64,000 nt of DNA from an uncultured Eubacteriales bacterium (GTDB taxonomy: Bacteria > Bacillota > Clostridia > Oscillospirales > Acutalibacteraceae): positions 1 to 64,000 of the forward strand of contig CAKUVH010000003.1 in assembly GCA_934695425.1 (NCBI GenBank), in the 5' to 3' direction. A model generated the notes under the pieces. The model made no database searches. It was not told where the DNA came from and was given only the letters and a program-made list of their open reading frames with translations. A program made the position numbers and the translations under genes. Shown here one piece after another: positions 9,107 to 17,872 of the stretch. Every line of letters begins with the position of its first letter. The first letter of the stretch is position 1.

Positions 9107-10978
9107 ATGGAAAATAAAGATTATTCGTTATTGAACAGTATAAATTGTCCGTCTGATTTAAATAAAATTGATAATTTAGATGAGTTATGCGCAGAAATTC
9201 GTTCGAAACTTATAGAAGTAGTTTCAAATAATGGCGGGCACTTATCGTCAAATTTGGGCGTGGTTGAGCTAACCGTGGCTTTACATAAAATTTTTGATAG
9301 CCCGGATGACAAAATCATTTGGGACGTCAGTCATCAAAGTTATGTACATAAAATGCTTACAGGAAGATTTGGCAAAATAGACACTTTGAGGCAGAAGGAC
9401 GGAATTTCGGGCTTTACAAATAAAAATGAAAGTAAGTATGATGTTTTCACGGAAGGTCATAGCAGCACCTCTATATCTGCGGCTCTCGGCTATGCATATT
9501 CGAAGAAAATATTAAAAGAAAAAGGTCATACGATAGCCGTTATAGGCGATGGCGCACTTACAGGCGGACTTGCATATGAAGCGATTAATAATGCAGGAAG
9601 ATTTAAAAAAAATTTCATTATAATACTCAATGATAATAAAATGTCAATTTCAAAAAATGTCGGAGCTGTTGCCAGATATTTATCAGCTGCAAGAATCAGA
9701 CCTTCTTATATGAAATTGAAAAATACAATGGAAAGAATACTTAATAAGACTTCCATAGGCGTAAATCTAAAGTATCTTATGAAAGGTTTTAAGGCGTTTA
9801 TAAAAAAAGCGATTTACAAAAACAGTATTTTTGAAGACATGGGTCTTGCTTACTACGGACCAATTGATGGGCATAATTTGGATCACCTTCAAAAAGCTTT
9901 GAAAATTGCCAAAAATTTAAATAAGCCTACCGTTGTTCATGTCCTCACTATAAAAGGCAAAGGGTATAAGTATGCCGAAAAGGAGCCGGGAATTTATCAC
10001 GCTGTTTCTAAATTTAATTATGAATCCGGAGAAAGAGCAAAAAAGAATCAAAAAACTTTTTCAGATGAATTTGGTGACACTTTATGTGAAATTGCCGAAA
10101 ATAACAATAAAATATGCGCAATAACCGCTGCCATGACCGGTGGAACAGGGCTTGTAAATTTTAAAAAGCATTATAAAAACAGATTCTTTGATGTAGGGAT
10201 AGCAGAAGAACATGCTGTAACTTTTGCGGGTGGACTTGCAGCCGGAGGGATGATACCGGTGTTTGCTGTTTATTCCACATTTTTACAGCGTTCATATGAC
10301 CAGCTAATACACGATGTAGCGATGCAAGGTCAGAAAGTAATTTTGGCTGTAGATAGAGCAGGACTCACGGGAGAAGACGGAGAAACTCATCAGGGAGTGT
10401 TTGACGTTCCGTTTTTAAGAACAATTCCCGGTACTACTATTTTTGCTCCCAGTTTTTTAAATGAATTGAGCTCTATGCTTAAATATGCAGTAAATAAAAA
10501 AAGCGGGCTAATAGCTATCAGGTATCCGAGAGGTTCCGAATTTAAAAAGCCCGAAGACTATTTGTATACCGGTAAAGATTATGATTTTTATGGAAATTTA
10601 AATTCAAAAAATTTGGTTATAACTTATGGAAGAATTTTTTCAAATGTGTGTATTGCAAGGGAAAATTTGATTTCCGAAAATATAGATTTTTGCATTTTAA
10701 AACTTAATATTATTAATCCTATTGAACAGAAAATTATTGATGTGATAAAAAACTTTGAAAATATAATATTTTTTGAAGAAAGTGAAATTCTCGGTAGTGT
10801 ATCTGAATTTGTAGGCAACAGTCTTTTGAATAATGGATATAAGGGTAAATACAGTATCAAAGCCATTGACCAAGGATTTGTTAGCCATTGCAGCAGCGAC
10901 CAACAATTGGAATTATTTTCGCTGGATGCAAAAGGAATGGAAAAATACATAAAAGAAAAAGGCTTTAGCATTAGCTAG
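9107..10978 (+). CDS. dxs: 1-deoxy-D-xylulose-5-phosphate synthase
   Basis: The first enzyme of the MEP isoprenoid pathway, joining pyruvate and glyceraldehyde 3-phosphate with thiamine diphosphate. The 623-residue protein has the ThDP region GDGALTGGLAYEAINNAG, the catalytic glutamate motif GIAEEHAV, and the transketolase pyrimidine-binding region ending DRAGLTGEDGETHQGVFD. All catalytic landmarks are present and the length is normal. It is the last gene of the nusB-to-dxs run; a strong hairpin overlaps its stop codon. Confidence 0.96.
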   Translation: MENKDYSLLNSINCPSDLNKIDNLDELCAEIRSKLIEVVSNNGGHLSSNLGVVELTVALHKIFDSPDDKIIWDVSHQSYVHKMLTGRFGKIDTLRQKDGISGFTNKNESKYDVFTEGHSSTSISAALGYAYSKKILKEKGHTIAVIGDGALTGGLAYEAINNAGRFKKNFIIILNDNKMSISKNVGAVARYLSAARIRPSYMKLKNTMERILNKTSIGVNLKYLMKGFKAFIKKAIYKNSIFEDMGLAYYGPIDGHNLDHLQKALKIAKNLNKPTVVHVLTIKGKGYKYAEKEPGIYHAVSKFNYESGERAKKNQKTFSDEFGDTLCEIAENNNKICAITAAMTGGTGLVNFKKHYKNRFFDVGIAEEHAVTFAGGLAAGGMIPVFAVYSTFLQRSYDQLIHDVAMQGQKVILAVDRAGLTGEDGETHQGVFDVPFLRTIPGTTIFAPSFLNELSSMLKYAVNKKSGLIAIRYPRGSEFKKPEDYLYTGKDYDFYGNLNSKNLVITYGRIFSNVCIARENLISENIDFCILKLNIINPIEQKIIDVIKNFENIIFFEESEILGSVSEFVGNSLLNNGYKGKYSIKAIDQGFVSHCSSDQQLELFSLDAKGMEKYIKEKGFSIS

Positions 10979-10986
10979 AGCCTTTT
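10957..10986 (+). terminator. Terminator overlapping the end of dxs
   Basis: AAAAGGCT (10957-10964) pairs with AGCCTTTT (10979-10986), with an inner TAGC/GCTA stem. The arms carry the A and T runs, and the stop codon of dxs is inside the structure. Confidence 0.7.
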
Positions 10987-11053
10987 AAGCTAAAATTCAC
11001 TTTGTGATTTAATTTCTTAAATTTAGCATATAAATTTGAGAGGTGAGTTTTAG

Positions 11054-11722
11054 TTGAATAAAAGTAAAATACTTAAAATGCTTGAATACTGCGGGATGTC
11101 TTACAGTGATTTCCACCCGTGTGGCGAAGACGCCAAGCTTATAGTTATCGATGATAAAAAAACTGATGTACAGGGATTCATTAAGATAAAAGGCGATTCG
11201 GCCGTTATAGTGTTTAGAGGTTCTGATTCTTGCAAAGATTGGGATACAAATTTTAAATTTTGGAAAGCGGTAATCCCATACGGAAACCATCGCTCTAAAA
11301 TAAAGGTACATTCAGGCTTTTTAAGCACCTATAAAGTTAAAAATGTCAGAGGAAAAATACATGATATTATAAAAAAGTACGACATCCAGAACATTTCTGT
11401 GACAGGTCATTCGTATGGAGCGGCGCTGGCTATCCTTTGCGCCGTGGATTTGGAATATAATTATCCGTTCAAGGATTATGAAGTAGTAGTATTTGGTTGC
11501 CCGAGAGTAGGAAATAAAGCTTTTAAAAATTCGTACAATCTAAGAATTTTTAAAACTCTAAGAGTTGAAACCAGAAATGATTTTATTACTAAATTGCCAT
11601 TTAAATTTTTGGGTTATGAACACGTTGGTTCTGTAATCAAATTAAAAAATTTTGTCCTCAATCCGTTTTCTAACAAATATCATGCACTTCAGGAGTATTA
11701 TTCGAGTATATGGGATGTTTAG
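11054..11722 (+). CDS. Class 3 lipase-like serine hydrolase
   Basis: A 222-residue alpha/beta hydrolase of the lipase class 3 (fungal lipase-like) family. The nucleophile elbow is GHSYGAA at about residues 118-124; the candidate acid is the Asp in ETRNDFITKLP and the candidate histidine lies in GYEHVG. There is no signal peptide, so it is probably cytoplasmic and might act on membrane lipids or soluble esters; the substrate is unknown. The start is TTG after GAGAGGTGAG. It is transcribed after the dxs terminator and converges on rarA. Confidence 0.8.
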   Translation: MNKSKILKMLEYCGMSYSDFHPCGEDAKLIVIDDKKTDVQGFIKIKGDSAVIVFRGSDSCKDWDTNFKFWKAVIPYGNHRSKIKVHSGFLSTYKVKNVRGKIHDIIKKYDIQNISVTGHSYGAALAILCAVDLEYNYPFKDYEVVVFGCPRVGNKAFKNSYNLRIFKTLRVETRNDFITKLPFKFLGYEHVGSVIKLKNFVLNPFSNKYHALQEYYSSIWDV

Positions 11723-11799
11723 GTGGATTTTTAAAATTTTTATTTATAATGGTATTTTTACTTTCTGTTATAGGAGTTCTTGCGATTAGTCTGCTGTTT

Positions 11800-13074
11800 T
11801 TAAAATGTCTCTTTTGTTATTTTTTCCCGGTAATTTTTGAAGGCAGTTTCGTTTTTATTTTCCTGGGGATAATAATATTTTTTATTTTTAATATTATCCG
11901 GTAAATATTGCTGTTTCACCCAGTGAACCGGATATGAATGAGGGTATTTATACTGATGATTTTCGGTGGATGAGTCTGTTGAATCACAGTGAACATTTTG
12001 CAGATGTCTCGGTACAGGATAATCGTATCCGTATTCTAAATCTTTAAAAGCTTCATTGATGGCTTTGTATGCCGAATTGGACTTAGGTGACAGAGCAATT
12101 AATATTACAGCATCTGCCAAAGGAATTCTGGCTTCGGGCATCCCGACTTGCAATGCTATATCTGTCAAAGATTTTATTTGCGAGAAAATATTCGGATAAG
12201 CAAGTCCCACATCTTCGCAAGCACATACCAAAATTCTTCGACAGGCACTTATCAACTCTCCTGATTTTAAAAGTTTTGCCAAATAATATATCGAAGCATG
12301 AGGGTCCGAACCTCTCAAAGATTTTTGAAGTGCAGAAAGTAAATCAAAGTGTTCGTCGCCCGTTTTGTTGTAGCTTGTGGAGTAATTATTTTCAATTTGA
12401 TTTAGTAAATTTGTGTCGTCAAGTTGAATCGAGCCCTCTTGAGAGCCGGAAGAAAAATATAATAATTCTAAATTGTTAATTGCTTTTCGAACATCTCCGC
12501 CGCTGAGCTGAGAAATTTTATTTAAAAATTCCTCTGAATAATTAATTTTTATATTTCTCTCATTTTCCAGAAAATCGATAGCTCTTTTTATTGCTTTTTT
12601 GATGTCGTTTTTATCGAGCGCTTTAAATTCAAAAATATTCGACCTGCTAAGAAGAGCATTATATACGTAAAAGTAAGGATTTTCGGTTGTTGACGCTATC
12701 AAAGTTATCTTTCCGTTTTCTATGTACTCCAAGAGCGATTGTTGCTGCTTTTTATTAAAATATTGAATTTCATCTATGTAAAGAATGGCTCCGTTCGGGG
12801 CTGTTATTGGGTTTATTTCCGATATGATATTTTTTATTTCGGAAAGGGATGAGTTCGTAGCGTTTATTTTAAAAAAAGTTTTATTGGCTTTTTTGCAGAT
12901 TATTTTTGCAGTAGTTGTTTTTCCGGTTCCCGGAGGTCCGTAAAATATGATATTTGGAATATGATTGGAATTTATTAAATTTGAAAATAGACTGTTTTCT
13001 CCGAATATATGTGATTGCCCGACCATGTCCGAAAGCTCCGTCGGTCTAACTCTGTCAGCTAAAGGTGATGACAT
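11800..13074 (-). CDS. rarA: Replication-associated recombination protein RarA
   Basis: An AAA+ ATPase of the clamp-loader superfamily that acts at stalled replication forks. The 424-residue protein begins PLADRVRPTELSDMVGQ, typical of the family, with Walker A GPPGTGKTTTAK, Walker B LYIDEIQ and the arginine-finger region LSRSNIFEF. The C-terminal tetramerisation region includes LRGSDPHASIYYLA and ACEDVGLA. Length is typical. It is convergent with the lipase gene and divergent from the PnuC-like gene. Confidence 0.94.
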   Translation of the reverse strand: MSSPLADRVRPTELSDMVGQSHIFGENSLFSNLINSNHIPNIIFYGPPGTGKTTTAKIICKKANKTFFKINATNSSLSEIKNIISEINPITAPNGAILYIDEIQYFNKKQQQSLLEYIENGKITLIASTTENPYFYVYNALLSRSNIFEFKALDKNDIKKAIKRAIDFLENERNIKINYSEEFLNKISQLSGGDVRKAINNLELLYFSSGSQEGSIQLDDTNLLNQIENNYSTSYNKTGDEHFDLLSALQKSLRGSDPHASIYYLAKLLKSGELISACRRILVCACEDVGLAYPNIFSQIKSLTDIALQVGMPEARIPLADAVILIALSPKSNSAYKAINEAFKDLEYGYDYPVPRHLQNVHCDSTDSSTENHQYKYPHSYPVHWVKQQYLPDNIKNKKYYYPQENKNETAFKNYREKITKETF

Positions 13075-13195
13075 AAAAAATCTCCTTAAATTAATAAATT
13101 TAATTTTACATTACACGTCTAAATATATTATAATATTTTATGAGATTAAAATAAAGAAAACTGTATCGGTTTTAAAATCAGAAAGGAAGTAGAAA

Positions 13196-13486
13196 ATGTT
13201 TTTAAGTTGGTTTAATTCGGTAATCGCTTGGTGGTGCGACCCTTGGAATTTTTTATCAGGAGTGATGTCGGTAATAGCTCTTGCAGGAACATTAATGAAC
13301 GCTGAGAGAAATAAATGGGGATTTATTTTTTGGCTTTGTTCAAATTTGTACATGAGTGTAAGATTTTTTATGATCGGAGAATACGCTCAGGGAGTTCTTT
13401 TCTTCGTGTATTTTGTATTGGCAATCCGTGGAATATACTCCTGGACAAAGAAAGAAAATAACAACGCCGAAACCGAAAAGAAGTGA
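13196..13486 (+). CDS. Short PnuC-like membrane protein
   Basis: A 96-residue protein with three hydrophobic segments, ending in a charged tail. LAGTLMNAERNKWGFIFW and the C-terminal IRGIYSWTKK resemble half-length proteins related to the nicotinamide mononucleotide or nicotinamide riboside transporter PnuC. Full PnuC has about 230 residues, so this would work as an oligomer or be a related small transporter. ATG follows AAAGGAAG. It is four bases from queH and may be co-transcribed with it, but the link to NAD or vitamin uptake is inference. Confidence 0.65.
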   Translation: MFLSWFNSVIAWWCDPWNFLSGVMSVIALAGTLMNAERNKWGFIFWLCSNLYMSVRFFMIGEYAQGVLFFVYFVLAIRGIYSWTKKENNNAETEKK

Positions 13487-13490
13487 TTAT

Positions 13491-14030
13491 ATGAAAGTCC
13501 TATTACATACATGTTGTGCGCCTTGTTCCGTAAAGTGCATCGATGAATTACAGAAAGCAAATTTCACCCCTGTGATTTATTGGTACAACCCTAACATACA
13601 TCCTTATATGGAGTATAAAAATCGGAGAGACACTCTTGTTAAATATTCGGAAGAAGAAAATTTAGAAATTATTCTTGAGGATGAATATGGTCTCAGAAAT
13701 TTCATATCTTCGGTATATCCGAATTTTTCCGACAGATGCGCAAAGTGCTATTTGCAAAGACTTGAAAAAACCGCAAGGTTTGCTTCGGAAAATAATTATG
13801 ATTTTTTTAGCACAACATTATTGATTAGCCCTTATCAAAATCATGATTTAATTTGTAAAATCGCCAATCAAATGGCATATAAGTACGGCGTGGAATTTTT
13901 TTATCATGATTTTAGGCCATATTTTAGAGAAGGTCAAAAATTAGCTCGAGAAAAAGGCTTTTACATGCAAAAGTATTGCGGCTGTATATTCAGCGAAGAA
14001 GAAAGATATTTAAAAAACAATTTGAAATAA
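13491..14030 (+). CDS. queH: Epoxyqueuosine reductase QueH
   Basis: Performs the last step of queuosine synthesis in tRNA wobble position 34, reducing epoxyqueuosine. The 179-residue protein carries the cysteine clusters of the family: HTCCAPC at the N-terminus, CAKCYLQRL in the middle and KYCGCIFSEEERY at the C-terminus, which bind a 4Fe-4S cluster and a second metal. The ATG at 13491 is the natural start; an upstream frame reaching back into the previous gene is not used. It follows the PnuC-like gene by four bases. Confidence 0.93.
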   Translation: MKVLLHTCCAPCSVKCIDELQKANFTPVIYWYNPNIHPYMEYKNRRDTLVKYSEEENLEIILEDEYGLRNFISSVYPNFSDRCAKCYLQRLEKTARFASENNYDFFSTTLLISPYQNHDLICKIANQMAYKYGVEFFYHDFRPYFREGQKLAREKGFYMQKYCGCIFSEEERYLKNNLK

Positions 14031-14200
14031 TAAAAATAAAGGTAGCGTTTTTGCTTGTCATTAAATTTGATTTGATGTAAGTAAAGACGTTTTTATTTGA
14101 CAGATTTTTAAAAATGTATTGAAAATATTGTAAACTTATAATATAATATTTCAAATTGGTAAAATTATAATTATTGAAATTCAATAAGGGAGGAATTGGT

Positions 14201-15532
14201 GTGGATTATATTACCAGCATCTTAGATTCAATAAAAAGAGATAACCCTAATGAAGAAGAATTTTATCAAGCGGTAAACGAAATGTTTTCGTCTGTGTCTG
14301 TTTTGTTTAATACCCCGAACAAATACGTAATAAATAATATTCTAAAAAGAATAAGCGAGCCTGATAGGCAAATTAAATTCCGAGTCACTTGGAGGGATGA
14401 CAATGGCAATATCCGAGTTAATCGTGGGTACAGAGTGCAGTTTAGTAATGCTTTGGGCCCGTATAAAGGTGGACTTAGATTTCATCCTACAGTAAATTTA
14501 AGTGTTATGAAATTTTTGGCCTTTGAACAAATGTTTAAAAACGCTTTGACAGGTTTGCCTTTGGGCGGAGCAAAAGGCGGAAGTGACTTTAACCCAAAAG
14601 GCAAAAGCGATAATGAAATAATGAATTTTTGCCAAAGTTTTATGACAGAACTTTTTAAATATATTGATGCAGATATCGACGTGCCTGCGGGAGATATCGG
14701 AGTAGGCCAGAGGGAAGTGGGATATCTTTTTGGTCAGTATAAGAGAATAAAAAATAGTTTCGAAGGCAGTTTAACAGGAAAAAGCATGTTATTCGGTGGT
14801 TCTGCATTAAGGAAGGAAGCCACGGGATATGGACTGTTATATATCACCCAGGAACTTTTAAACAAGTATGGATATGATATTAAAGACAAAAAAATTTGCA
14901 TATCCGGTTCGGGAAATGTTGCAATATATGCTGCCGAAAAAGCCGTAAGTATGGGAGCAAAGGTTATTGTTATGTCTGATTCCGATGGATGGATTTACGA
15001 CGAAGAGGGAATAGATGTAAAAATTATCAAAGAAATAAAAGAAAACAAAAGATTGCGCATTAGTGAATATCAAAAATTAAAACCATCTTCAAAATATACC
15101 GCCGGTAAATTCATGTGGGACGTTCCGTGCGATGTTGCACTCCCGTGTGCTACTCAAAACGAGCTCGATAAAGAATGTATCGAAAATTTGATAATTCACA
15201 AAGTTATCGCTATATGTGAGGGCGCAAATATGCCGATTACTTACGATGGGCTTAAACGTCTTCTCGAGACCAGCGTTTTATATATTCCCGGCAAAGCGTC
15301 GAACGCAGGAGGAGTAGCAGTCTCGGGTCTTGAAATGAGTCAAAATAGTTCCCGAATGGCTTGGTCTCTTGGCGATGTAGATAATAAACTTCAAAATATT
15401 ATGAAAAATATTTTTGAAACCATCTCTAAGACAGCTGAAGAGTATGGTGATTCTAAAAATTATTTTATAGGTTCCAATATTGCAGGGTTTAAAAAAGTAG
15501 CAAATGCTCTAATTTTACAAGGTGCTGTATAG
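14201..15532 (+). CDS. gdhA: NADP-type glutamate dehydrogenase
   Basis: Interconverts 2-oxoglutarate plus ammonia and glutamate. The hexameric-type enzyme has 443 residues from the GTG at 14201, eight bases after GGGAGG. YKGGLRFHP, the catalytic-lysine motif PLGGAKGG, and PAGDIGVGQREVGYLFGQYK mark the substrate domain; the Rossmann glycines lie in SGSGNVAIYAAEKA. The length and motifs match the bacterial NADP-dependent group. The gene is monocistronic, with an AT-rich promoter region upstream. Confidence 0.95.
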   Translation: MDYITSILDSIKRDNPNEEEFYQAVNEMFSSVSVLFNTPNKYVINNILKRISEPDRQIKFRVTWRDDNGNIRVNRGYRVQFSNALGPYKGGLRFHPTVNLSVMKFLAFEQMFKNALTGLPLGGAKGGSDFNPKGKSDNEIMNFCQSFMTELFKYIDADIDVPAGDIGVGQREVGYLFGQYKRIKNSFEGSLTGKSMLFGGSALRKEATGYGLLYITQELLNKYGYDIKDKKICISGSGNVAIYAAEKAVSMGAKVIVMSDSDGWIYDEEGIDVKIIKEIKENKRLRISEYQKLKPSSKYTAGKFMWDVPCDVALPCATQNELDKECIENLIIHKVIAICEGANMPITYDGLKRLLETSVLYIPGKASNAGGVAVSGLEMSQNSSRMAWSLGDVDNKLQNIMKNIFETISKTAEEYGDSKNYFIGSNIAGFKKVANALILQGAV

Positions 15533-15558
15533 TTAAAATTATTCCCAATAATATGGTA

Positions 15559-15586
15559 TTGACATAATACGGCTCGGTAGTATAAT
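15559..15586 (+). promoter_or_regulatory. Promoter of smpB-ssrA
   Basis: TTGACA (15559-15564) and TATAAT (15581-15586) are perfect consensus hexamers with a 16-base spacer, about 20 bases before the smpB start. Confidence 0.8.
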
Positions 15587-15606
15587 TTAATCATGGAGGG
15601 ATACTT

Positions 15607-16074
15607 ATGAATAGAGAAGAAATGAAAACAATAGCTCGAAACAAAAAAGCCTTCCATGATTATTTTATACTGGAAAGTTTTGAAGCCGGTATAGAACTCA
15701 AGGGCACCGAGGTTAAGTCTTTAAGAAAGGGAGCCGTTAATCTAAAAGATTCATGGTGTTCTGTGGTTAAGGGAGAAATTTTTGCTAACGGGGTACATAT
15801 AAGTGCATATGAGAAAGGCAATATTTTTAATGTTGATCCTCTTAGAGTCAGAAAGCTTTTAATGCACAAAAGGGAGATATCCAAATTATATGGCCAAGCA
15901 AAGCAAGACGGCATATCATTAATCCCTATTTCCATATATTTTAAAGGTTCCAAAGTTAAGGTCCAAGTGGGTTTATGCAAAGGTAAAAAACTTTACGATA
16001 AACGAAGTGTTATGGCTGAACGATCAGCCAAACGGGATATCGAAAGAGCCTTTAAAGAAAAGCTCAAATTATAA
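15607..16074 (+). CDS. smpB: SsrA-binding protein SmpB
   Basis: The protein partner of tmRNA in trans-translation: it binds tmRNA, delivers it to stalled ribosomes and mimics part of a tRNA anticodon arm. The 155-residue sequence has the beta-barrel landmarks FEAGIELKGTEVKSLRKG and the basic C-terminal tail DKRSVMAERSAKRDIERA that reaches into the mRNA channel. It starts after GGAGGG. The ssrA gene begins four bases after the stop codon, so the two are very likely one transcript, which is a compact arrangement. Confidence 0.96.
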   Translation: MNREEMKTIARNKKAFHDYFILESFEAGIELKGTEVKSLRKGAVNLKDSWCSVVKGEIFANGVHISAYEKGNIFNVDPLRVRKLLMHKREISKLYGQAKQDGISLIPISIYFKGSKVKVQVGLCKGKKLYDKRSVMAERSAKRDIERAFKEKLKL

Positions 16075-16077
16075 TAA

Positions 16078-16428
16078 GGGGGCGTAACGGGTTCGACGGG
16101 GAACAGGACCACCGGTAAGCGAGTAGCAGTGTGGAACTGCTTTAAAATCCACAACTTTTAAATTAAACGCAAACAATCAAGAATTAGTAGCTGCCTAGTT
16201 TAAAGGCGGACACTTTATTTCAGAATACCGCGACTGTTATAAGGTGACGATTAGCGGTGAACGTGAACCTTGGAATTTCTCGGCCTTGGTCATGAATCAG
16301 AGAATACCGAACTTATGAGGTTGCTGGTGGCGTTATGAGTTTCGGGAATGTTTAACCATCAGATACACTCGTAGAAAGCTTGTGCAAATGTTTTTCGGAC
16401 AGGGGTTCAATTCCCCTCGCCTCCACCA
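16078..16428 (+). ncRNA. ssrA: tmRNA
   Basis: The 5' end GGGGGCGTAACGGG pairs with the 3' end CGCCTCC-ACCA to form the tRNA-like acceptor stem, and the T arm reads GGGGTTCAATTCCCC. The tag reading frame at 16169-16198 encodes ANNQELVAA followed by TAG, ending in the usual hydrophobic AA degradation signal. The CCA end is encoded. It is directly downstream of smpB and followed by a strong terminator. Confidence 0.95.
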
Positions 16429-16433
16429 AACAT

Positions 16434-16478
16434 CCCTTATACGAACACTAGGTTTCGTGTAAGGGAATTTCTATTTTT
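16434..16478 (+). terminator. Terminator of ssrA
   Basis: CCCTTATACGAA (16434-16445) pairs with TTCGTGTAAGGG (16454-16465, one G-U), followed by AATTTCTATTTTT. It begins six bases after the tmRNA CCA end. Confidence 0.85.
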
Positions 16479-16578
16479 AGACTATTGTGCGTTGCACGAA
16501 ATGCAAAGTTTATCTTGAAAGAGATAACTTTGTTGTTTATGAATGTATATACTAACGTTAATGGGAGTATTGATATTT

Positions 16579-17310
16579 ATGAATTCTACTATTGAAGAAA
16601 GTTTAAAAGAAAATAGACCTGAATTTAGTACAAACATGTCAATTCAAGAATTTAATAAATACTACTGGTATAAAGAAGAATTACAAGAAATATGTAAAAG
16701 ATATCAAATTTCATCCGGTGGGACAAAAGCTACATTAAAATCGCGTATTGAAGGCGTTTTGCTTGGAGGTACCGGAGAATTTTGTGATGATAAATCCACA
16801 GATTTTCAAGTGGGTATTAAAGAGGAGAAACTTGATTTAATTATTGATATAAATAGCAAAGATTACTCAAAGTTGAATGTCAAAATTATTGATGGTTTCA
16901 AGTTTAGTTCCGAGTGGAGAATATTTTGTGGGACGGTACTCGGAGAAAGAAATTTTAAATTTACAAAGGAAATGGCTGCAACAGTTAGAAAAGTAAAAAA
17001 AGAGAAAAATAAAAATTTTACTGTAATGGATTTACTAAAAATATATAAAATAGGCAAACAATGTAAATCCACGAAAACTTATCCGTTTGATTTTATGCAG
17101 CCGGAAGAACGGACTTACCAATGGAATAATTTTGTAAGAGATTTTAATCAGGATAGTCGTTCTAAATTTTTTAAGGCCAAAATGAAAGTAGCAGCACTGC
17201 TTTGGAGAAAAGTTCGTGATAATCCAGGCGAAAAAAGATATAGATCAAGTTTAATTGATGAATATAGAGATGAAATAGACGATTTGCAAAAAGACGATAT
17301 AATTGGATAG
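16579..17310 (+). CDS. SAP-domain protein of unknown role
   Basis: A 243-residue basic cytoplasmic protein from the ATG at 16579 (GGAG upstream). Residues about 20-60 form a SAP-like helix-extended-loop-helix (YYWYKEELQEICKRYQIS then GTKATLKSRIEGVL), a fold often used for DNA binding. The remainder is lysine-rich and resembles a family of small SAP-containing bacterial proteins with no established function, as far as I recall. It sits just after ssrA, a common insertion site for mobile elements, and is followed by 560 bases without a gene; there is no integrase in view. Function is not assigned. Confidence 0.6.
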   Translation: MNSTIEESLKENRPEFSTNMSIQEFNKYYWYKEELQEICKRYQISSGGTKATLKSRIEGVLLGGTGEFCDDKSTDFQVGIKEEKLDLIIDINSKDYSKLNVKIIDGFKFSSEWRIFCGTVLGERNFKFTKEMAATVRKVKKEKNKNFTVMDLLKIYKIGKQCKSTKTYPFDFMQPEERTYQWNNFVRDFNQDSRSKFFKAKMKVAALLWRKVRDNPGEKRYRSSLIDEYRDEIDDLQKDDIIG

Positions 17311-17613
17311 ATAGTGACTTTAATAGTAATGGATTGAAAGAGATTGTGTAATGAAAAAATTCAAAAAGATTTGCATAATGATTTCGAAAAAAACAAAAAT
17401 TAAGTTTTAAGGCTTGACTTTTTTTAATTTAACTGTTACCATGGTGTTGTTGCATAGGAGTCCAGTCTTTGTACCTGGGTTGATATGCTATACCACCGCC
17501 TCTTATACGAACGCTTTGGCGTTTTAAGATTAATTTTTATTATGACAAAAAGTTTGTATTTGAGGCAAACTATTCCTTAAAAGAATTTATAATATCCTTT
17601 GTGGACAGCTCAG

Positions 17614-17660
17614 CGACCGTTCCTTTAATTTTAGGAAAGGTCGTTTTGCTTTGCTTTTTT
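17614..17660 (+). terminator. Orphan terminator
   Basis: CGACC-g-TTCCT (17614-17624) pairs with AGGAA-a-GGTCG (17633-17643) around a single mismatch, followed by TTTTGCTTTGCTTTTTTG. It lies 300 bases after the nearest upstream stop codon. Confidence 0.75.
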
Positions 17661-17684
17661 GTTTAATATTTACATAAATCGAGC

Positions 17685-17712
17685 TTGTTAATTTCAAAAA
17701 ATATAGTATAAT
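17685..17712 (+). promoter_or_regulatory. Promoter of the aldo/keto reductase gene
   Basis: TTGTTA (17685-17690) is separated by 16 bases from TATAAT (17707-17712), leaving a leader of about 155 bases before the start codon. Confidence 0.55.
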
Positions 17713-17872
17713 AAGAAACTGAAAGCGATTAAATTAAAAAATCAATTGAGAAAGGAGTGGGTCACAATATATAATTCTTAATCAGAAGCGCCTTTGGTAA
17801 ATATTTACAGCAAATTGAGATAAAATATAATATAACTTAAAATATTTTCATTTTAAAAGGAGGATAAACATC

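Larger units (their letters stand above)
17311..17872 (+). other. Intergenic region with an orphan terminator
   Basis: This is a 562-base stretch without a convincing reading frame. It holds an 11-base copy of CTTATACGAAC (17502-17512), also found at 16436-16446 in the ssrA terminator, then a strong hairpin with a T-rich tail (17614-17660), and finally the promoter of the next gene. A transcript ending at the hairpin could be the 3' end of the SAP-gene mRNA or a small RNA. I recognise no RNA family. Confidence 0.5.

Noticed and set aside
11710..11904. 64-codon hydrophobic frame between the lipase gene and rarA
   Set aside because: It has no ribosome binding site, starts inside the lipase gene and overlaps the 3' end of rarA in antisense by over 100 bases. 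Its hydrophobicity comes from the T-rich strand.
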